A stretch of 64,000 bases of DNA from Clusia tigrina (lineage: Eukaryota > Arthropoda > Insecta > Diptera > Clusiidae). A program made the translations under genes and the position numbers. The stretch lies in NCBI GenBank assembly GCA_920105625.2, contig OV050030.1, positions 245,551,889 through 245,615,888 of the forward strand. Reading direction: 5' to 3'. The notes under the pieces were generated by a model. That model was given only the letters and a program-made list of their open reading frames with translations. It searched no databases and had not been told where the DNA came from. Positions within the stretch are counted from its first letter, which is position 1; each line of letters starts with the position of its first letter. This document shows positions 12,780 to 26,470 of the stretch, piece by piece.

Positions 12780-13883
12780 GGCCTCTTGTCAATTTAAGTT
12801 ATTGCTCAAAGCTATGCTACCCTTGATTCCCAAATCAAACACTGATAAAACTTCAAATGGCCCTAACTTCTATACAGTACGCCCTACACCTACCAAAGTT
12901 TGCAACATACAAATGCTTGTAACTTTTTACTGGAGCGTCATAAAACCTTGAAATGTTGTAACAAATAAAGTACTCGAGCTTCTTGTCAATTTAAGTCATA
13001 GCTCAATGCTATGCTACCCTTGAGTCCCAAATCAAACACTGATAAATCTTCAAATGGCCCTAACTTCTATACGGTACGTCCTACACCTATCAAAGTTTGC
13101 AACATACGAATGCTTGTAACTTTTACTGGAGCGTCATAAAACCTTGAAATTTTGTAACAATAAAGTACTCGAGCCTCTTGTCAATTTAAGCTATCGCTCA
13201 AACTATGCTACCCTTGAGTCCCAAATCAAACACTGATAAAACTTCAAATAGCCCTAACTTCTATACGGTACGTCCTACACCTATCAAAGTTTGCAACATA
13301 CGAATGCTTGTAACTTTTTACTGGTTCGTCATAAAACCTTGAAATTTTGTAACAATAAAGTACTCAAGCCTGTTGTCAATTTAAGCTATCGCTCAAACTA
13401 TGCTACCCTTGAGTCCCAAATCAAACACTGATAAAACTTCAAATGGCCCTAACTTCTATACGGTACGTCCTACACTTATCAAAGTTTGCAACATACAAAT
13501 GCTTGTAACTTTTTACTGGAGCGTCATAAAACCTTGAAAGTTTGTAACAATAAAGAATTCGAGCCTCTTGTCAATTTAAGCTATCGCTCAAAGCTATGCT
13601 ACCCTTGATTCCCAAATCAAACACTGATAAAACTTCAAATGGCCCTAACTTCTATACGGTACGTCCTACACCTATCAAAGTTTGCAACATACAAATGCTT
13701 GTAACTTTTTACTGGAGCGTCATAAAACCTTGAAATTTTGTAACATTAAAGTACTCGAGCCTCTTGTCAATTTAAGTTATCGCAGAAAGCTATGCTACCC
13801 TTGAGTCCCAAATCAAACACTGATTAAACTTCAAATGGCCCTAACTTCTATACGGTACGTCCTACACCTATCAAAGTTTGCAA
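12647..13883 (-). repeat. Segment II: short reverse-oriented satellite block
   Basis: About 6.3 monomers (1237 bp) read on the reverse strand between two forward segments. Its variants match segment IV, not its neighbours: an EcoRI site in 'aaagaattcgagcc' (13555), 'ttgattcccaaatc' (12830, 13610), 'gcagaaagctatg' (13783), 'gataaatcttc' (13044), and the rare pair 'gagcttcttg' with 'gctcaatgctatg' (12978-13012), which recurs near 62724-62760. I infer common ancestry with the reverse array that begins at 52970. Confidence 0.93.
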
Positions 13884-13983
13884 GGTTTTATGACGCTCCA
13901 GTAAAAAGTTACAAGCATTTGTATGTTGCAAACTTTGATAGGTGTAGGACGTACCGTATAGAAGTTAGGGCCATTTGAAGTTT
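13826..13983. repeat. Orientation switch 2: inverted junction with 42-bp spacer
   Basis: Reverse-oriented sequence ending 'tcaaagtttgcaa' runs straight into forward sequence 'ggttttatgacgc'. The two parental contexts ('gtttgcaaca' and 'tttcaaggttt') share 'caa' at 13881-13883, so the join shows 3 bp of microhomology. The arms 13826-13883 and 13926-13983 are perfect complements over 58 bp, with a 42-bp spacer, and the inverted similarity continues imperfectly outward. Confidence 0.9.
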
Positions 13984-14689
13984 TTTCATTGTTTGATTTG
14001 GGACTCAAGGGTAGCATAGCTTTGAGCGATAGCTTAAATTGACAAGAGGCTCGAGTACTTTATTGTTACAAAATTTCAAGGTTTTATGGCGCTCCAGTAA
14101 AAAGTTACAAGCATTTGAATGTTGCAAACTTTGATAGGTGTAGGACGTACCGTTAGGGCCATTTGAAGTTTTATTAGTGTTTGATTTGGGACTCAAGGGT
14201 AGCAAAGCTTTGAGCGATAGCTTAAATTGACAAGAGGCTCGAGTACTTTATTGTTACAAAATTTCAAGGTTTTATGACGCTCCAGTAAAAGGTTACAAGC
14301 ATTTGTATGTTGCAAACTTTGATGGGTGTAGGACGTACCGTATAGAAGTTAGGGCCATTTGAAGTTTTATCAGTGTTTTATTTGGGACTCAATGTTAGAA
14401 TAGCTTTGAGCGATAGCTTAAATTGACAAGAGGCTCGAGTACTTTATTGTTACAAAATTTCAAGGTTTTATGACGCTCCAGTAAAAAGTTACAAGTATTT
14501 GTATGTTGTAAACTTTGATAGGTGTAGGACGTACTGTATAGAAGTTAGGGCTATTTGAAGTTTTATCAGTGCTTGATTTGGGACTCAAGGGTATCATAGC
14601 TTTGAGCGATAGCTTAAATTGACAAGAGGCTCGAGATCTTTATTGTTACAAAATTTCAAGGTTTTATGACGCTCCAGTAAAAAGTTACA

Positions 14690-14710
14690 AGCATTTGTAC
14701 TCGTATGTTG
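14690..14710 (+). repeat. Singleton 6-bp insertion in a monomer
   Basis: 'catttgtatgttgc' reads 'catttgtactcgtatgttgc', a 6-bp insertion near 14699. I see it once only. It makes a private anchor for mapping long reads across the start of segment III. Confidence 0.85.
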
Positions 14711-16389
14711 CAAACTTTGATAGGTGTACGACGTACCGTATAGAAGTTAGGGCCATTTGGAGTTTTATCAGTGTCTGATTTGGGACTCAAGGGTAGAATA
14801 GCTTTGAGCGATAGCTTAAGTTGACAAGAGGCTCGAGTACTTTATTGTTACAAAATTTCAAGGTTTTATGACGCTCCAGTAAAAAGTTACAAGCATTTGT
14901 ATGTTGCAAACTTTGATAGGTGTAGGACGTACCGTATAGAAGTTATGGCCATTTGAAGTTTTATCAGTGTTTGATATGGGACTAAAGGGAAGCATAGCTT
15001 TGAGCGATAGCTTAAATTGACAAGAGGCTCGAGTACTTTATTGTTACAAAATTTCAAAGTTTTATGACGCTCCAGTAAAAAGTTAAAAGCATTTGTATGT
15101 TGCAAACTTTGATAGGTGTAGAACGTACCGTATAGAAGTTAGGCCCATTTGAAGTTTTATCAGTGTTTGATTTGGGATTCAAGGGTAGCATAGCTTTGAG
15201 CGATAGCATAAATTGACAAAAGGCTCGAATACTTTATTGTTACAAAATTTCAAGGTTTTATGACGCTCCAGTAAAAAGTTACAAGCATTTGTATGTTGCA
15301 AACTTTGATAGATGTAGGACGTACCGTATAGAAGTTAGGGCTAATTTAAGTTTTATCAGTGTTTGATTTGGGTCTCAAGAGGAGCATAGCTTTGAGCGAT
15401 AGCTTAAATTGACAAGAGGCTCGATAACTTTATTGTTACAAAATTTCAAGGTTTTATGACGCTCCAGTAAAAAGTTACAAGCATTTGTATGTTGCAAACT
15501 TTGATAGGTGTAGGACGTACCGTATAGAAGTTAGGGCCATTTGAAGTTTTTTCAGTGTTTGATTTGGGACTCAAGGGTAGCATAGCTTTGAGCGATAACT
15601 TAAATTGACAATAGGCTCGAGTACTTTATTGTTACAAAATTTCAAGGTTTTATGACGCTCCAGTAAAAAGTTAGAAGCAATTGTATGTTGCAAACTTTGA
15701 TAGGTGTAGGACGTACCGTATAGAAGTTAGGGCCATTTGAAGTTTTATCAGTGTTTGATTTTGGACTCAATGTTAGCATAGTTTTGAGCGATAGCTTAAA
15801 TTGACAAGAGGCTCGAGTACTTTATTGTTGCAAACTTTGATAGGTATAGGATGTACCGTATAAAAGTTAGGGCCATTTGAAGTTTTATCAGTGTTTTATT
15901 TGGGATTCAAGGGTAGCATAGCTTTAAGCGATAGCTTAAATTGACCAGAGGCTCGAGTACTTTACTGTTACAAAATTTCAAGGTTTTATGACGCTCCAGT
16001 AAAAAGTTACAAGCATTTGTATGTTGCAAACTTTGAAAGGTGTAGGACGTACCGTATAGAAGTTAGGGCCATTTGAAGTTTTATCAGTGTTTTATTTGGG
16101 ACTCAAGGGTAGCATAGCTTTGAGCGATAACTTAAATTGACAAGAGGCTCGAGTACTTTATTGTTACAAAATTTCAAGGTTTTATGACGCTCCAGTAAAA
16201 AGTTACAAGTATTTGTATGTTGTAAACTTTGATAGGTGTAGGACGTACTGTATAGAAGTTAGGGCCATTTGGAGTTTTATCAGTGTTTGATTTGGGACTC
16301 AAGGGTAGCATAGCTTTGAGCGATAGCTTAAATTGACAAGAGGCTCGAGTACTTTATTGTTACAAAATTTCAAGGTTTTATGACGCACC

Positions 16390-19300
16390 AGTAAAAAGTT
16401 ACAAGCATTGGAATTTTGCAAACTTTGATAGGTGTAGGACATACCGTATAGAAGTTAGGGCCATTTGAAGTTTTATCAGTGTTTGATTTGGGTCTCAAGA
16501 GGAGCATAGCTTTGAGCGATAGCTTAAATTGACAAGAGGCTCGAGTACTTTATTGTTACAAAATTTCAAGGTTTTATGACGCTCCAGTAAAAAGTTACAT
16601 GCATTTGTATGTTGCAAACTTTGATAGGTGTAGGACGTACCGTATAGAAGTTAGGGCCATTTGAAGTTTTTTCAGTGTTTGATTTGGGACTCAAGGGTAG
16701 CATAGCTTTGAGCGATAGCTTAAATTGACAAGAGGCTCGAGTACTTTATTGTTCCAAAATTTCAAGGTTTTATGACGCTCCAGTAAAAAGTTACAAGCAT
16801 TTGAATGTTGCAAACTTTGATAGGTGTAGGACGTACCGTATAGAAGTTAGGGCCATTTGAAGTTTTATCAGTGTTTTATTTGGGACTCAAGGGTAGCATA
16901 GCTTTGAGCGATAACTTAAATTGACAAGAGGCTCGCGTACTTTATTGTTACAAAATTTCAAGGTTTTATGACGCTCCAGTAAAAAGTTACAAGTATTTGT
17001 ATGTTGAAAACTTTGATAGGTGTAGGACGTACTGTATAGAAGTAAGGGCCATTTGAAGTTTTATCAGTGTTTGATTTGGGACTCACTGTTAGAATAGCTT
17101 TGAGCGATAGCTTAAATTGACAAGAGGCTCGAGTACTTTATTGTTACAAAATTTCTGGGCTTTATGACGCTCCAGTAAAAAATTACAAGCATTTGTATGT
17201 TGCAAACTTTGATAGGTATAGGACGTACCGTATAGAAGTAAGGGCCATTTGAAGTTTTATCAGTGTTTGATTTCGGACTCAATGTTAGCATACCTTTGAG
17301 CGATAGCTTAAATTGACAAGAGGCTCGAGTACTTTATTGTTGCAAAATTTCAATGTTTTATGACGCTCCAGTAAAAAGTTACAAGCATTTGTATGTTGCA
17401 AACTTCGATAGGTATAGGATGTACCGTATAGAATTTAGGGCCATTTGAAGCTTTATCCGTGTTTGATTTGGGACTCAAGGGTAGCATAGCTTTGAGCGAT
17501 AGCTTAAATTGACAAGAGGCTCGAGTACTTTATTGTTACAAAATTTCAAGGTTTTATGACGCTCCAGCAAAAAGTTACAAGCATTTGTATGTTGCAAATT
17601 TTGATAGGTGTAGGACGTACCGTATAGAAGTTAGGGCCATTTGAAGTTTTATCAGTGTTTGATTTGGGACTCAAGGGTAGCATAGCTTTGAGCTATAGCT
17701 TAAATTGACAAAAGGCTCGAGTACTTTATTGTTACAAAATTTCAAGGTTTTATGACGCACCAGTAAAAAGTTACAAGCATTTGTATGTTGCAAACTTTGA
17801 TAGGTGTAGGACGTACCGTATAGAAGTTAGGGCCATTTGAAGTTTTTTCAGTGTTTGATTTGGGACTCAAGGGTAGCATAGCTTTGAGCGATAGCTTAAA
17901 TTGACAAGAGGCTCGAGTACTTTATTGTTCCAAAATTTCAAGGTTTTATGACGCTCCAGTAAAAAGTTACAAGCATTTGAATGTTGCAAACTTTGATAGG
18001 TGTAGGACGTACCGTATAGAAGTTAGGGCCATTTGAAGTTGTATTAGTGTTTGATTTGGGACTCAAGGGTAGCATAGCTTTGCGCGATAGCTTAAATTGA
18101 CAAGAGGCTCGAGTACTTTATTGTTACAAAACTTCAAGGTTTTATGACGCTCCAGTAAAAAGTTACAAGCATTTGTATGTTGCAAACTTTGATAGGTGTA
18201 GGACGTACCGTATAGAAGTTAGGGCCATTTGAAGTTTTATCAGTGTTTTATTTGGGACTCAAGGGTAGCATAGCTTTGAGCGATAACTTAAATTGACAAG
18301 AGGCTCGCGTACTTTATTGTTACAAAATTTCAAGGTTTTATGACGCTCCAGTAAAAAGTTACAAGTATTTGTATGTTGAAAACTTTGATAGGTGTAGGAC
18401 GTACTGTATAGAAGTAAGGGCCATTTGAAGTTTTATCAGTGTTTGATTTGGGACTCACTGTTAGAATAGCTTTGAGCGATAGCTTAAATTGACAAGAGGC
18501 TCGAGTACTTTATTGTTACAAAATTTCAGGGCTTTATGACGCTCCAGTAAAAAATTACAAGCATTTGTATGTTGCAAACTTTGATAGGTATAGGACGTAC
18601 CGTATAGAAGTAAGGGCCATTTGAAGTTTTATCAGTGTTTGATTTCGGACTCAATGTTAGCATACCTTTGAGCGATAGCTTAAATTGACAAGAGGCTCGA
18701 GTACTTTATTGTTGCAAAATTTCAATGTTTTATGACGCTCCATTAAAAAGTTACAAGCATTTGTATGTTGCAAACTTCGATAGGTATAGGATGTACCGTA
18801 TAGAATTTAGGGCCATTTGAAGCTTTATCCGTGTTTGATTTGGGACTCAAGGGTAGCATAGCTTTGAGCGATAGCTTAAATTGACAAGAGGCTCGAGTAC
18901 TTTATTGTTACAAAATTTCAAGGTTTTATGACGCTCCAGCAAAAAGTTACAAGCATTTGTATGTTGCAAATTTTGATAGGTGTAGGACGTACCGTATAGA
19001 AGTTAGGGCCATTTGAAGTTTTATCAGTGTTTGATTTGGGACTCAAGGGTAGCACAGCTTTGAGCGATAGCTTAAATTGACAAAAGGCTCGAGTACTTTA
19101 TTGTTACAAAATTTCAAGGTTTTATGACGCACCAGTAAAAAGTTACAAGCATTGGAATTTTGCAAACTTTGATAGGTGTAGGACATACCGTATAGAAGTT
19201 AGGGCCATTTGAAGTTTTATCAGTGTTTGATTTGGGTCTCAAGAGGAGCATAGCTTTGAGCGATAGCTTAAATTGACAAGAGGCTCGAGTACTTTATTGT

Positions 19301-21680
19301 TACAAAATTTCAAGGTTTTATGACGCTCCAGTAAAAAGTTACATGCATTTGTATGTTGCAAACTTTGATAGGTGTAGGACGTACCGTATAGAAGTTAGGG
19401 CCATTTGAAGTTTTTTCAGTGTTTGATTTGGGACTCAAGGGTAGCATAGCTTTGAGCGATAGCTTAAATTGACAAGAGGCTCGAGTACTTTATTGTTCCA
19501 AAATTTCAAGGTTTTATGACGCTCCAGTAAAAAGTTACAAGCATTTGAATGTTGCAAACTTTGATAGGTGTAGGACGTACCGTATAGAAGTTAGGGCCAT
19601 TTGAAGTTGTATTAGTGTTTGATTTGGGACTCAAGGGTAGCATAGCTTTGCGCGATAGCTTAAATTGACAAGAGGCTCGAGTACTTTATTGTTACAAAAC
19701 TTCAAGGTTTTATGACGCTCCAGTAAAAAGTTACAAGCATTTGTATGTTGCAAACTTTGATAGGTGTAGGACGTACCGTATAGAAGTTAGGGCCATTTGA
19801 AGTTTTATCAGTGTTTTATTTGGGACTCAAGGGTAGCATAGCTTTGAGCGATAACTTAAATTGACAAGAGGCTCGCGTACTTTATTGTTACAAAATTTCA
19901 AGGTTTTATGACGCTCCAGTAAAAAGTTACAAGTATTTGTATGTTGAAAACTTTGATAGGTGTAGGACGTACTGTATAGAAGTAAGGGCCATTTGAAGTT
20001 TTATCAGTGTTTGATTTGGGACTCAAGGGTAGCATAGCTTTGAGCGATAACTTAAATTGACAAGAGGCTCGCGTACTTTATTGTTACAAAATTTCAAGGT
20101 TTTATGACGCTCCAGTAAAAAGTTACAAGCATTGGAATTTTGCAAACTTTGATAGGTGTAGGACATACCGTATAGAAGTTAGGGCCATTTGAAGTTTTAT
20201 CAGTGTTTGATTTGGGTCTCAAGAGGAGCATAGCTTTGAGCGATAGCTTAAATTGACAAGAGGCTCGAGTACTTTATTGTTACAAAATTTCAAGGTTTTA
20301 TGACGCTCCAGTAAAAAGTTACATGCATTTGTATGTTGCAAACTTTGATAGGTGTAGGACGTACCGTATAGAAGTTAGGGCCATTTGAAGGTTTTTCAGT
20401 GTTTGATTTGGGACTCAAGGGTAGCATAGCTTTGAGCGATAGCTTAAATTGACAAGAGGCTCGAGTACTTTATTGTTCCAAAATTTCAAGGTTTTATGAC
20501 GCTCCAGTAAAAAGTTACAAGCATTTGAATGTTGCAAACTTTGATAGGTGTAGGACGTACCGTATAGAAGTTAGGGCCATTTGAAGTTGTATTAGTGTTT
20601 GATTTGGGACTCAAGGGTAGCATAGCTTTGCGCGATAGCTTAAATTGACAAGAGGCTCGAGTACTTTATTGTTACAAAACTTCAAGGTTTTATGACGCTC
20701 CAGTAAAAAGTTACAAGCATTTGTATGTTGCAAACTTTGATAGGTGTAGGACGTACCGTATAGAAGTTAGGGCCATTTGAAGTTTTATCAGTGTTTTATT
20801 TGGGACTCAAGGGTAGCATAGCTTTGAGCGATAACTTAAATTGACAAGAGGCTCGCGTACTTTATTGTTACAAAATTTCAAGGTTTTATGACGCTCCAGT
20901 AAAAAGTTACAAGTATTTGTATGTTGAAAACTTTGATAGGTGTAGGACGTACTGTATAGAAGTAAGGGCCATTTGAAGTTTTATCAGTGTTTGATTTGGG
21001 ACTCACTGTTAGAATAGCTTTGAGCGATAGCTTAAATTGACAAGAGGCTCGAGTACTTTATTGTTACAAAATTTCAGGGCTTTATGACGCTCCAGTAAAA
21101 AATTACAAGCATTTGTATGTTGCAAACTTTGATAGGTATAGGACGTACCGTATAGAAGTAAGGGCCATTTGAAGTTTTATCAGTGTTTGATTTCGGACTC
21201 AATGTTAGCATACCTTTGAGCGATAGCTTAAATTGACAAGAGGCTCGAGTACTTTATTGTTGCAAAATTTCAATGTTTTATGACGCTCCAGTAAAAAGTT
21301 ACAAGCATTTGTATGTTGCAAACTTCGATAGGTATAGGATGTACCGTATAGAATTTAGGGCCATTTGAAGCTTTATCCGTGTTTGATTTGGGACTCAAGG
21401 GTAGCATAGCTTTGAGCGATAGCTTAAATTGACAAGAGGCTCGACTACTTTATTGTTACAAAATTTCAAGGTTTTATGACGCTCCAGCAAAAAGTTACAA
21501 GCATTTGTATGTTGCAAATTTTGATAGGTGTAGGACGTACCGTATAGAAGTTAGGGCCATTTGAAGTTTTATCAGTGTTTGATTTGGGACTCAAGGGTAG
21601 CATAGCTTTGAGCGATAGCTTAAATTGACAAAAGGCTCGAGTACTTTATTGTTACAAAATTTCAAGGTTTTATGACGCTC
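16390..21680 (+). repeat. Higher-order domain with offsets that are exact multiples of 196
   Basis: Shared rare variants fix the copying pattern. 'gttccaaaat' lies at 16751, 17927, 19495 and 20475 (steps of 6, 8 and 5 monomers). 'actcactg' lies at 17081, 18453 and 21001 (7 and 13 monomers). 'attggaatttt' lies at 16407, 19151 and 20131 (14 and 5 monomers). Clear block pairs are 19110-20015 with 20090-20995 (980 bp) and about 17860-19100 with 20410-21650 (2548 bp). No indels have accumulated between copies and few substitutions are seen, so these exchanges look recent. Confidence 0.85.
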
Positions 21681-21689
21681 CAGTAAAAA

Positions 21690-24600
21690 GTTACAAGCAT
21701 TTGTATGTTGCAAACTTTGATAGGTGTAGGACGTACCGTATAGAAGTTAGGGCAATTTGAAGTTTTATCAGTGTTTGATTTGGGTCTCAAGAGTAGCATA
21801 GCTTTGAGCGATAGCTTAAATTGACAAGAGGCTCGAGTACTTTATTGTTACAAAATTTCAAGGTTTTATGACGCTAAAGTAAAAAGTTACAAGCATTTGT
21901 ATGTTGCAAACTTTGATAGGTGTAGGACGTACCGTATAGAAGTTAGGGCTAATTTAAGTTTTATCAGTGTTTGATTTGGGTCTCAAGAGGAGCATAGCTT
22001 TGAGCGGTAGCTTAAATTGACAAGAGGCTCGAGTACTTTATTGTTACAAAATTTCAAGGTTTTATGACGCTCCAGTAAAAAGTTACAAGCATTTGTATGT
22101 TGCAAACTTTGATAGGTGTAGGACGTACCGTATAGAAGTTAGGGCCATTTGAAGTTTTTTGAGTGTTTGATTTGGGACTCAATTGTAGCATAGCTTTGAG
22201 CGATAGCTTAAATTGACAAGGGGCTCGAGTACTTTATTGTTACAAAATTTCAAGGTTTTATGACGCTCCAGTAAAAAATTACAAGCATTTGAATGTTGCA
22301 AACTTTGATAGGTGTAGGACGTACCGTATAGAAGTTAGGGCCATTTGAAGTTTTATTAGTGTTTGATTTGGGACTCAAGGTTAGCATAGCTTTGAGCGAT
22401 AACTTAAATTGACAATAGGCTCGAGTACTTTATTGTTACAAAATTTCAAGGTTTTATGACGCTTCAGTAAAAAGTTAGAAGCAATTGTATGTTGCAAACT
22501 TTGATAGGTGTAGGACGTACCTTATAGAAGTTAGGGCCATTTGAAGTTTTATCAGTGTTTGATTTGGGACTCAAGGGTAGCATAGCTTTGAGCGGTAGCT
22601 TAAATTGACAAGAGGCTCGAGAACTTTATTGTTACAAAATTTTAAGGTTTTATGACGCTCCAGTAAAAAGTTACAAGCATTTGTATGTTGTAAACTTTGA
22701 TAGGTATAGGACGTACCGTATAGAAATAAGGGCCATTTGAAGTTTTATCAGTGTTTGATTTTGGACTCAATGTTAGCATAGCTTTGAGCGATAGCTTAAA
22801 TTGACAAGAGGCTCGAGTGCTTTATTGTTGCAAACTTTGATAGGTATAGGATGTACCGTATAAAAGTTAGGGCCATTTGAAGTTTTATCAGTGTTTTATT
22901 TGGGATTCAAGGGTAGCATAGCTTTAAGCGATAGCTTAAATTGACCAGAGGCTCTAGTACTTTATTGTTATAAAATTTCAAGGTTTTATGACGCTCCAGT
23001 AAAAAGTTACAAGCATTTGTATGAGGCAAACTTTGAAAGGTGTAGGACGTATCGTATAGAAGTTAGGGCCATTTGAAGTTTTATCAGTGTTTGATGTGGG
23101 ACTCAAGGGTAGCATAGCTTTAAGCGATAGCTTAAATTGACAAAAGGCTCGAGTACTTTATTGTTACAAAATTTCAAGGTTTTATGACGCTCCAGTAAAA
23201 AGTTACAAGCATTTGTATGTTGCAAACATTGATAGGTGTAGGACGTACCGTATAGAAGTTAGGGCAATTTGAAGTTTTATCAGTGTTTGATTTGGGTCTC
23301 AAGAGTAGCATAGCTTTGAGCGATAGCTTAAATTGACAAGAGGCTCGAGTACTTTATTGTTACAAAATTTCAAGGTTTTATGACGCTCCAGTAAAAAGTT
23401 ACAAGCATTTGTATGTTGCAAACTTTGATAGGTGTAGGACGTACCGTATAGAAGTTAGGGCTAATTTAAGTTTTATCAGTGTTTGATTTGGGTCTCAAGA
23501 GGAGCATAGCTTTGAGCGATAGCTTAAATTGACAAGAGGCTCGAGTACTTTATTGTTACAAAATTTCAAGGTTTTATGACGCTCCAGTAAAAAGTTAGAG
23601 AAGCAATTGTATGTTGCAAACTTTGATAGGTGTAGGACGTACCGTATATAAGTTAGGGCCATTTGAAGTTTTTTCAGTGTTTGATTTGGGACTCAATTGT
23701 AGCATAGCTTTGAGCGATAGCTTACATTGAAAAGGGGCTCGAGTACTTTATTGTTACAAAATTTCAAGGTTTTATGACGCTCCAGTAAAAAATTACAAGC
23801 ATTTGAATGTTGCAAACTTTGATAGGTGTAGGACGTACCGTATAGAAGTTAGGGCCATTTGAAGTTTTATTAGTGTTTGATTTGGGACTCAAGGTTAGCA
23901 CAGCTTTGAGCGATAACTTAAATTGACAATAGGCTCGAGTACTTTATTGTTACAAAATTTCAAGGTTTTATGACGCTCCAGTAAAAAGTTAGAAGCAATT
24001 GTATGTTGCAAACTTTGATAGGTGTAGGACGTACCGTATAGAAGTTAGGGCCATTTGAAGTTTTATCAGTGTTTGATTTGGGACTCAAGGGTAGCATAGC
24101 TTTGAGCGGTAGCTTAAATTGACAAGAGGCTCGAGAACTTTATTGTTACAAAATATTAAGGTTTTATGACGCTCCAGTAAAAAGTTACAAGCATTTGTAT
24201 GTTGTAAACTTTGATAGGTATAGGACGTACCGTATAGAAATAAGGGCCATTTGAAGTTTTATCAGTGTTTGATTTTGGACTCAATGTTAGCATAGCTTTG
24301 AGCGATAGCTTAAATTGACAAGAGGCTCGAGTACTTTATTGTTGCAAAGTTTGATAGGTATAGGATGTACCGTATAAAAGTACGGGGCCATTTGAAGTTT
24401 TATCAATGTTTTATTTGGGATTCAAGGGTAGCATAGCTTTAAGCGATAGCTTAAATTGACCAGAGGCTCGAGTACTTTATTGTTACAAAATTTCAAGGTT
24501 TTATGACGCTCCAGTAAAAAGTTACAAGCATTTGTATGTTGCAAACTTTGAAAGGTGTAGGACGTATCGTATAGAAGTTAGGGCCATTTGAAGTTTTATC

Positions 24601-26470
24601 AGTGTTTTATTTGGGACTCAAGGGTAGCATAGCTTTGAGCGATAACTTAAATAGACAAGAGGCTCGAGTACTTTATTGTTACAAAATTTCTAGGTTTTAT
24701 GACGCTCCAGTAAAAAGTTACAAGTATTTGTATGGTGTAAACTTTGATAGGTGTAGGACGTACTGTATAGAAGTTAGGGCCATTTGGAGTTTTATCAGTG
24801 TTTGATTTGGGACTCAAGGGTAGCATAGCTTTGAGCGATAGCTTAAATTGACAAGAGGCTCGGGTACTTTATTGTTACAAAATTTCAAGGTTTTATGACA
24901 CTCCAGTAAAAAGTTACAAGCATTTGTATGTTGCAAACTTTGATAGGTGTAGGACGTACCGTATAGAAGTTAGGGCAATTTGAAGTTTTATCAGTGTTTG
25001 ATTTGGGTCTCAAGAGTAGCATAGCTTTGAGCGATAGCTTAAATTGACAAGAGGCTCGAGTACTTTATTGTTACAAAATTTCAAGGTTTTATGACGCTAA
25101 AGTAAAAAGTTACAAGCATTTGTATGTTGCAAACTTTGATAGGTGTAGGACGTACCGTATAGAAGTTAGGGCTAATTTAAGTTTTATCAGTGTTTGATTT
25201 GGGTCTCAAGAGGAGCATAGCTTTGAGCGATAGCTTAAATTGACAAGAGGCTCGAGTACTTTATTGTTACAAAATTTCAAGGTTTTATGACGCTCCAGTA
25301 AAAAGTTACAAGCATTTGTATGTTGCAAACTTTGATAGGTGTAGGACGTACCGTATAGAAGTTAGGACCATTTGAAGTTTTTTCAGTGTTTGATTTGGGA
25401 CTCAATTGTAGCATAGCTTTGAGCGATAGCTTAAATTGACAAAGGGCTCGAGTACTTTATTGTTACAAAATTTCAAGGTTTTATGACGCTCCAGTAAAAA
25501 ATTACAAGCATTTGAATGTTGCAAACTTTGATAGGTGTAGGACGTACCGTATAGAAGTTAGGGCCATTTGAAGTTTTATTAGTGTTTGATTTGGGACTCA
25601 AGGTTAGCATAGCTTTGAGCGATAACTTAAATTGACAATAGGCTCGAGTACTTTATTGTTACAAAATTTCAAGGTTTTATGACGCTCCAGTAAAAAGTTA
25701 GAAGCAATTGTATGTTGCAAACTTTGATAGGTGTAGGACGTACCGTATAGAAGTTAGGGCCATTTGAAGTTTTATCAGTGTTTGATTTGGGACTCAAGGG
25801 TAGCATAGCTTTGAGCGGTAGCTTAAATTGACAAGAGGCTCGAGAACTTTATTGTTACAAAATTTTAAGGTTTTATGACGCTCCAGTAAAAAGTTACAAG
25901 CATTTGTATGTTGTAAACTTTGATAGGTATAGGACGTACCGTATAGAAATAAGGGCCATTTGAAGTTTTATCAGTGTTTGATTTTGGACTCAATGTTAGC
26001 ATAGCTTTGAGCGATAGCTTAAATTTACAAGAGGCTCGAGTACTTTATTGTTGCAAACTTTGATAGGTATAGGATGTACCGTATAAAAGTTAGGGCCATT
26101 TGAAGTTTTATCAGTGTTTTATTTGGGATTCAAGGGTAGCATAGCTTTAAGCGATAGCTTAAATTGACCAGAGGCTCTAGTACTTTATTGTTACAAAATT
26201 TCAAGGTTTTATGACGCTCCAGTAAAAAGTTACAAGCATTTGTATGTTGCAAACTTTGAAAGGTGTAGGACGTATCGTATAGAAGTTAAGGCCATTTGAA
26301 GTTTTATCAGTGTTTGATGTGGGACTCAAGGGTAGCATAGCTTTGAGCGATAGCTTAAATTGACAAAAGGCTCGAGTACTTTATTGTTACAAAATTTCAA
26401 GGTTTTATGACGCTCCAGTAAAAAGTTACAAGCATTTGTATGTTGCAAACTTTGATAGGTGTAGGACGTA
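21690..26470 (+). repeat. Block duplication at 3223 bp
   Basis: About 21690-23250 recurs at about 24910-26470. Markers in order are 'gggcaatttg', 'acgctaaagtaaa' (21871, 25094), 'gggctaatttaag', 'tgagcggtagc' with 'gagaacttt', a 140-bp monomer (22827, 26050) and 'tgatgtgggac' (23094, 26317). The offset equals 17 monomers minus two 56-bp deletions, plus 2 bp and plus 1 bp (3332-112+3), which matches the indels I can locate between the copies. Copy 1 also has the private change 'tatgaggcaaac'. Confidence 0.85.

Noticed and set aside
12509..13983. Inverted-repeat transposon (foldback or MITE) made by segment II
   Set aside because: The interior and both arms are ordinary satellite, there is no target-site duplication and no non-satellite sequence. 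It is an orientation change within the array.
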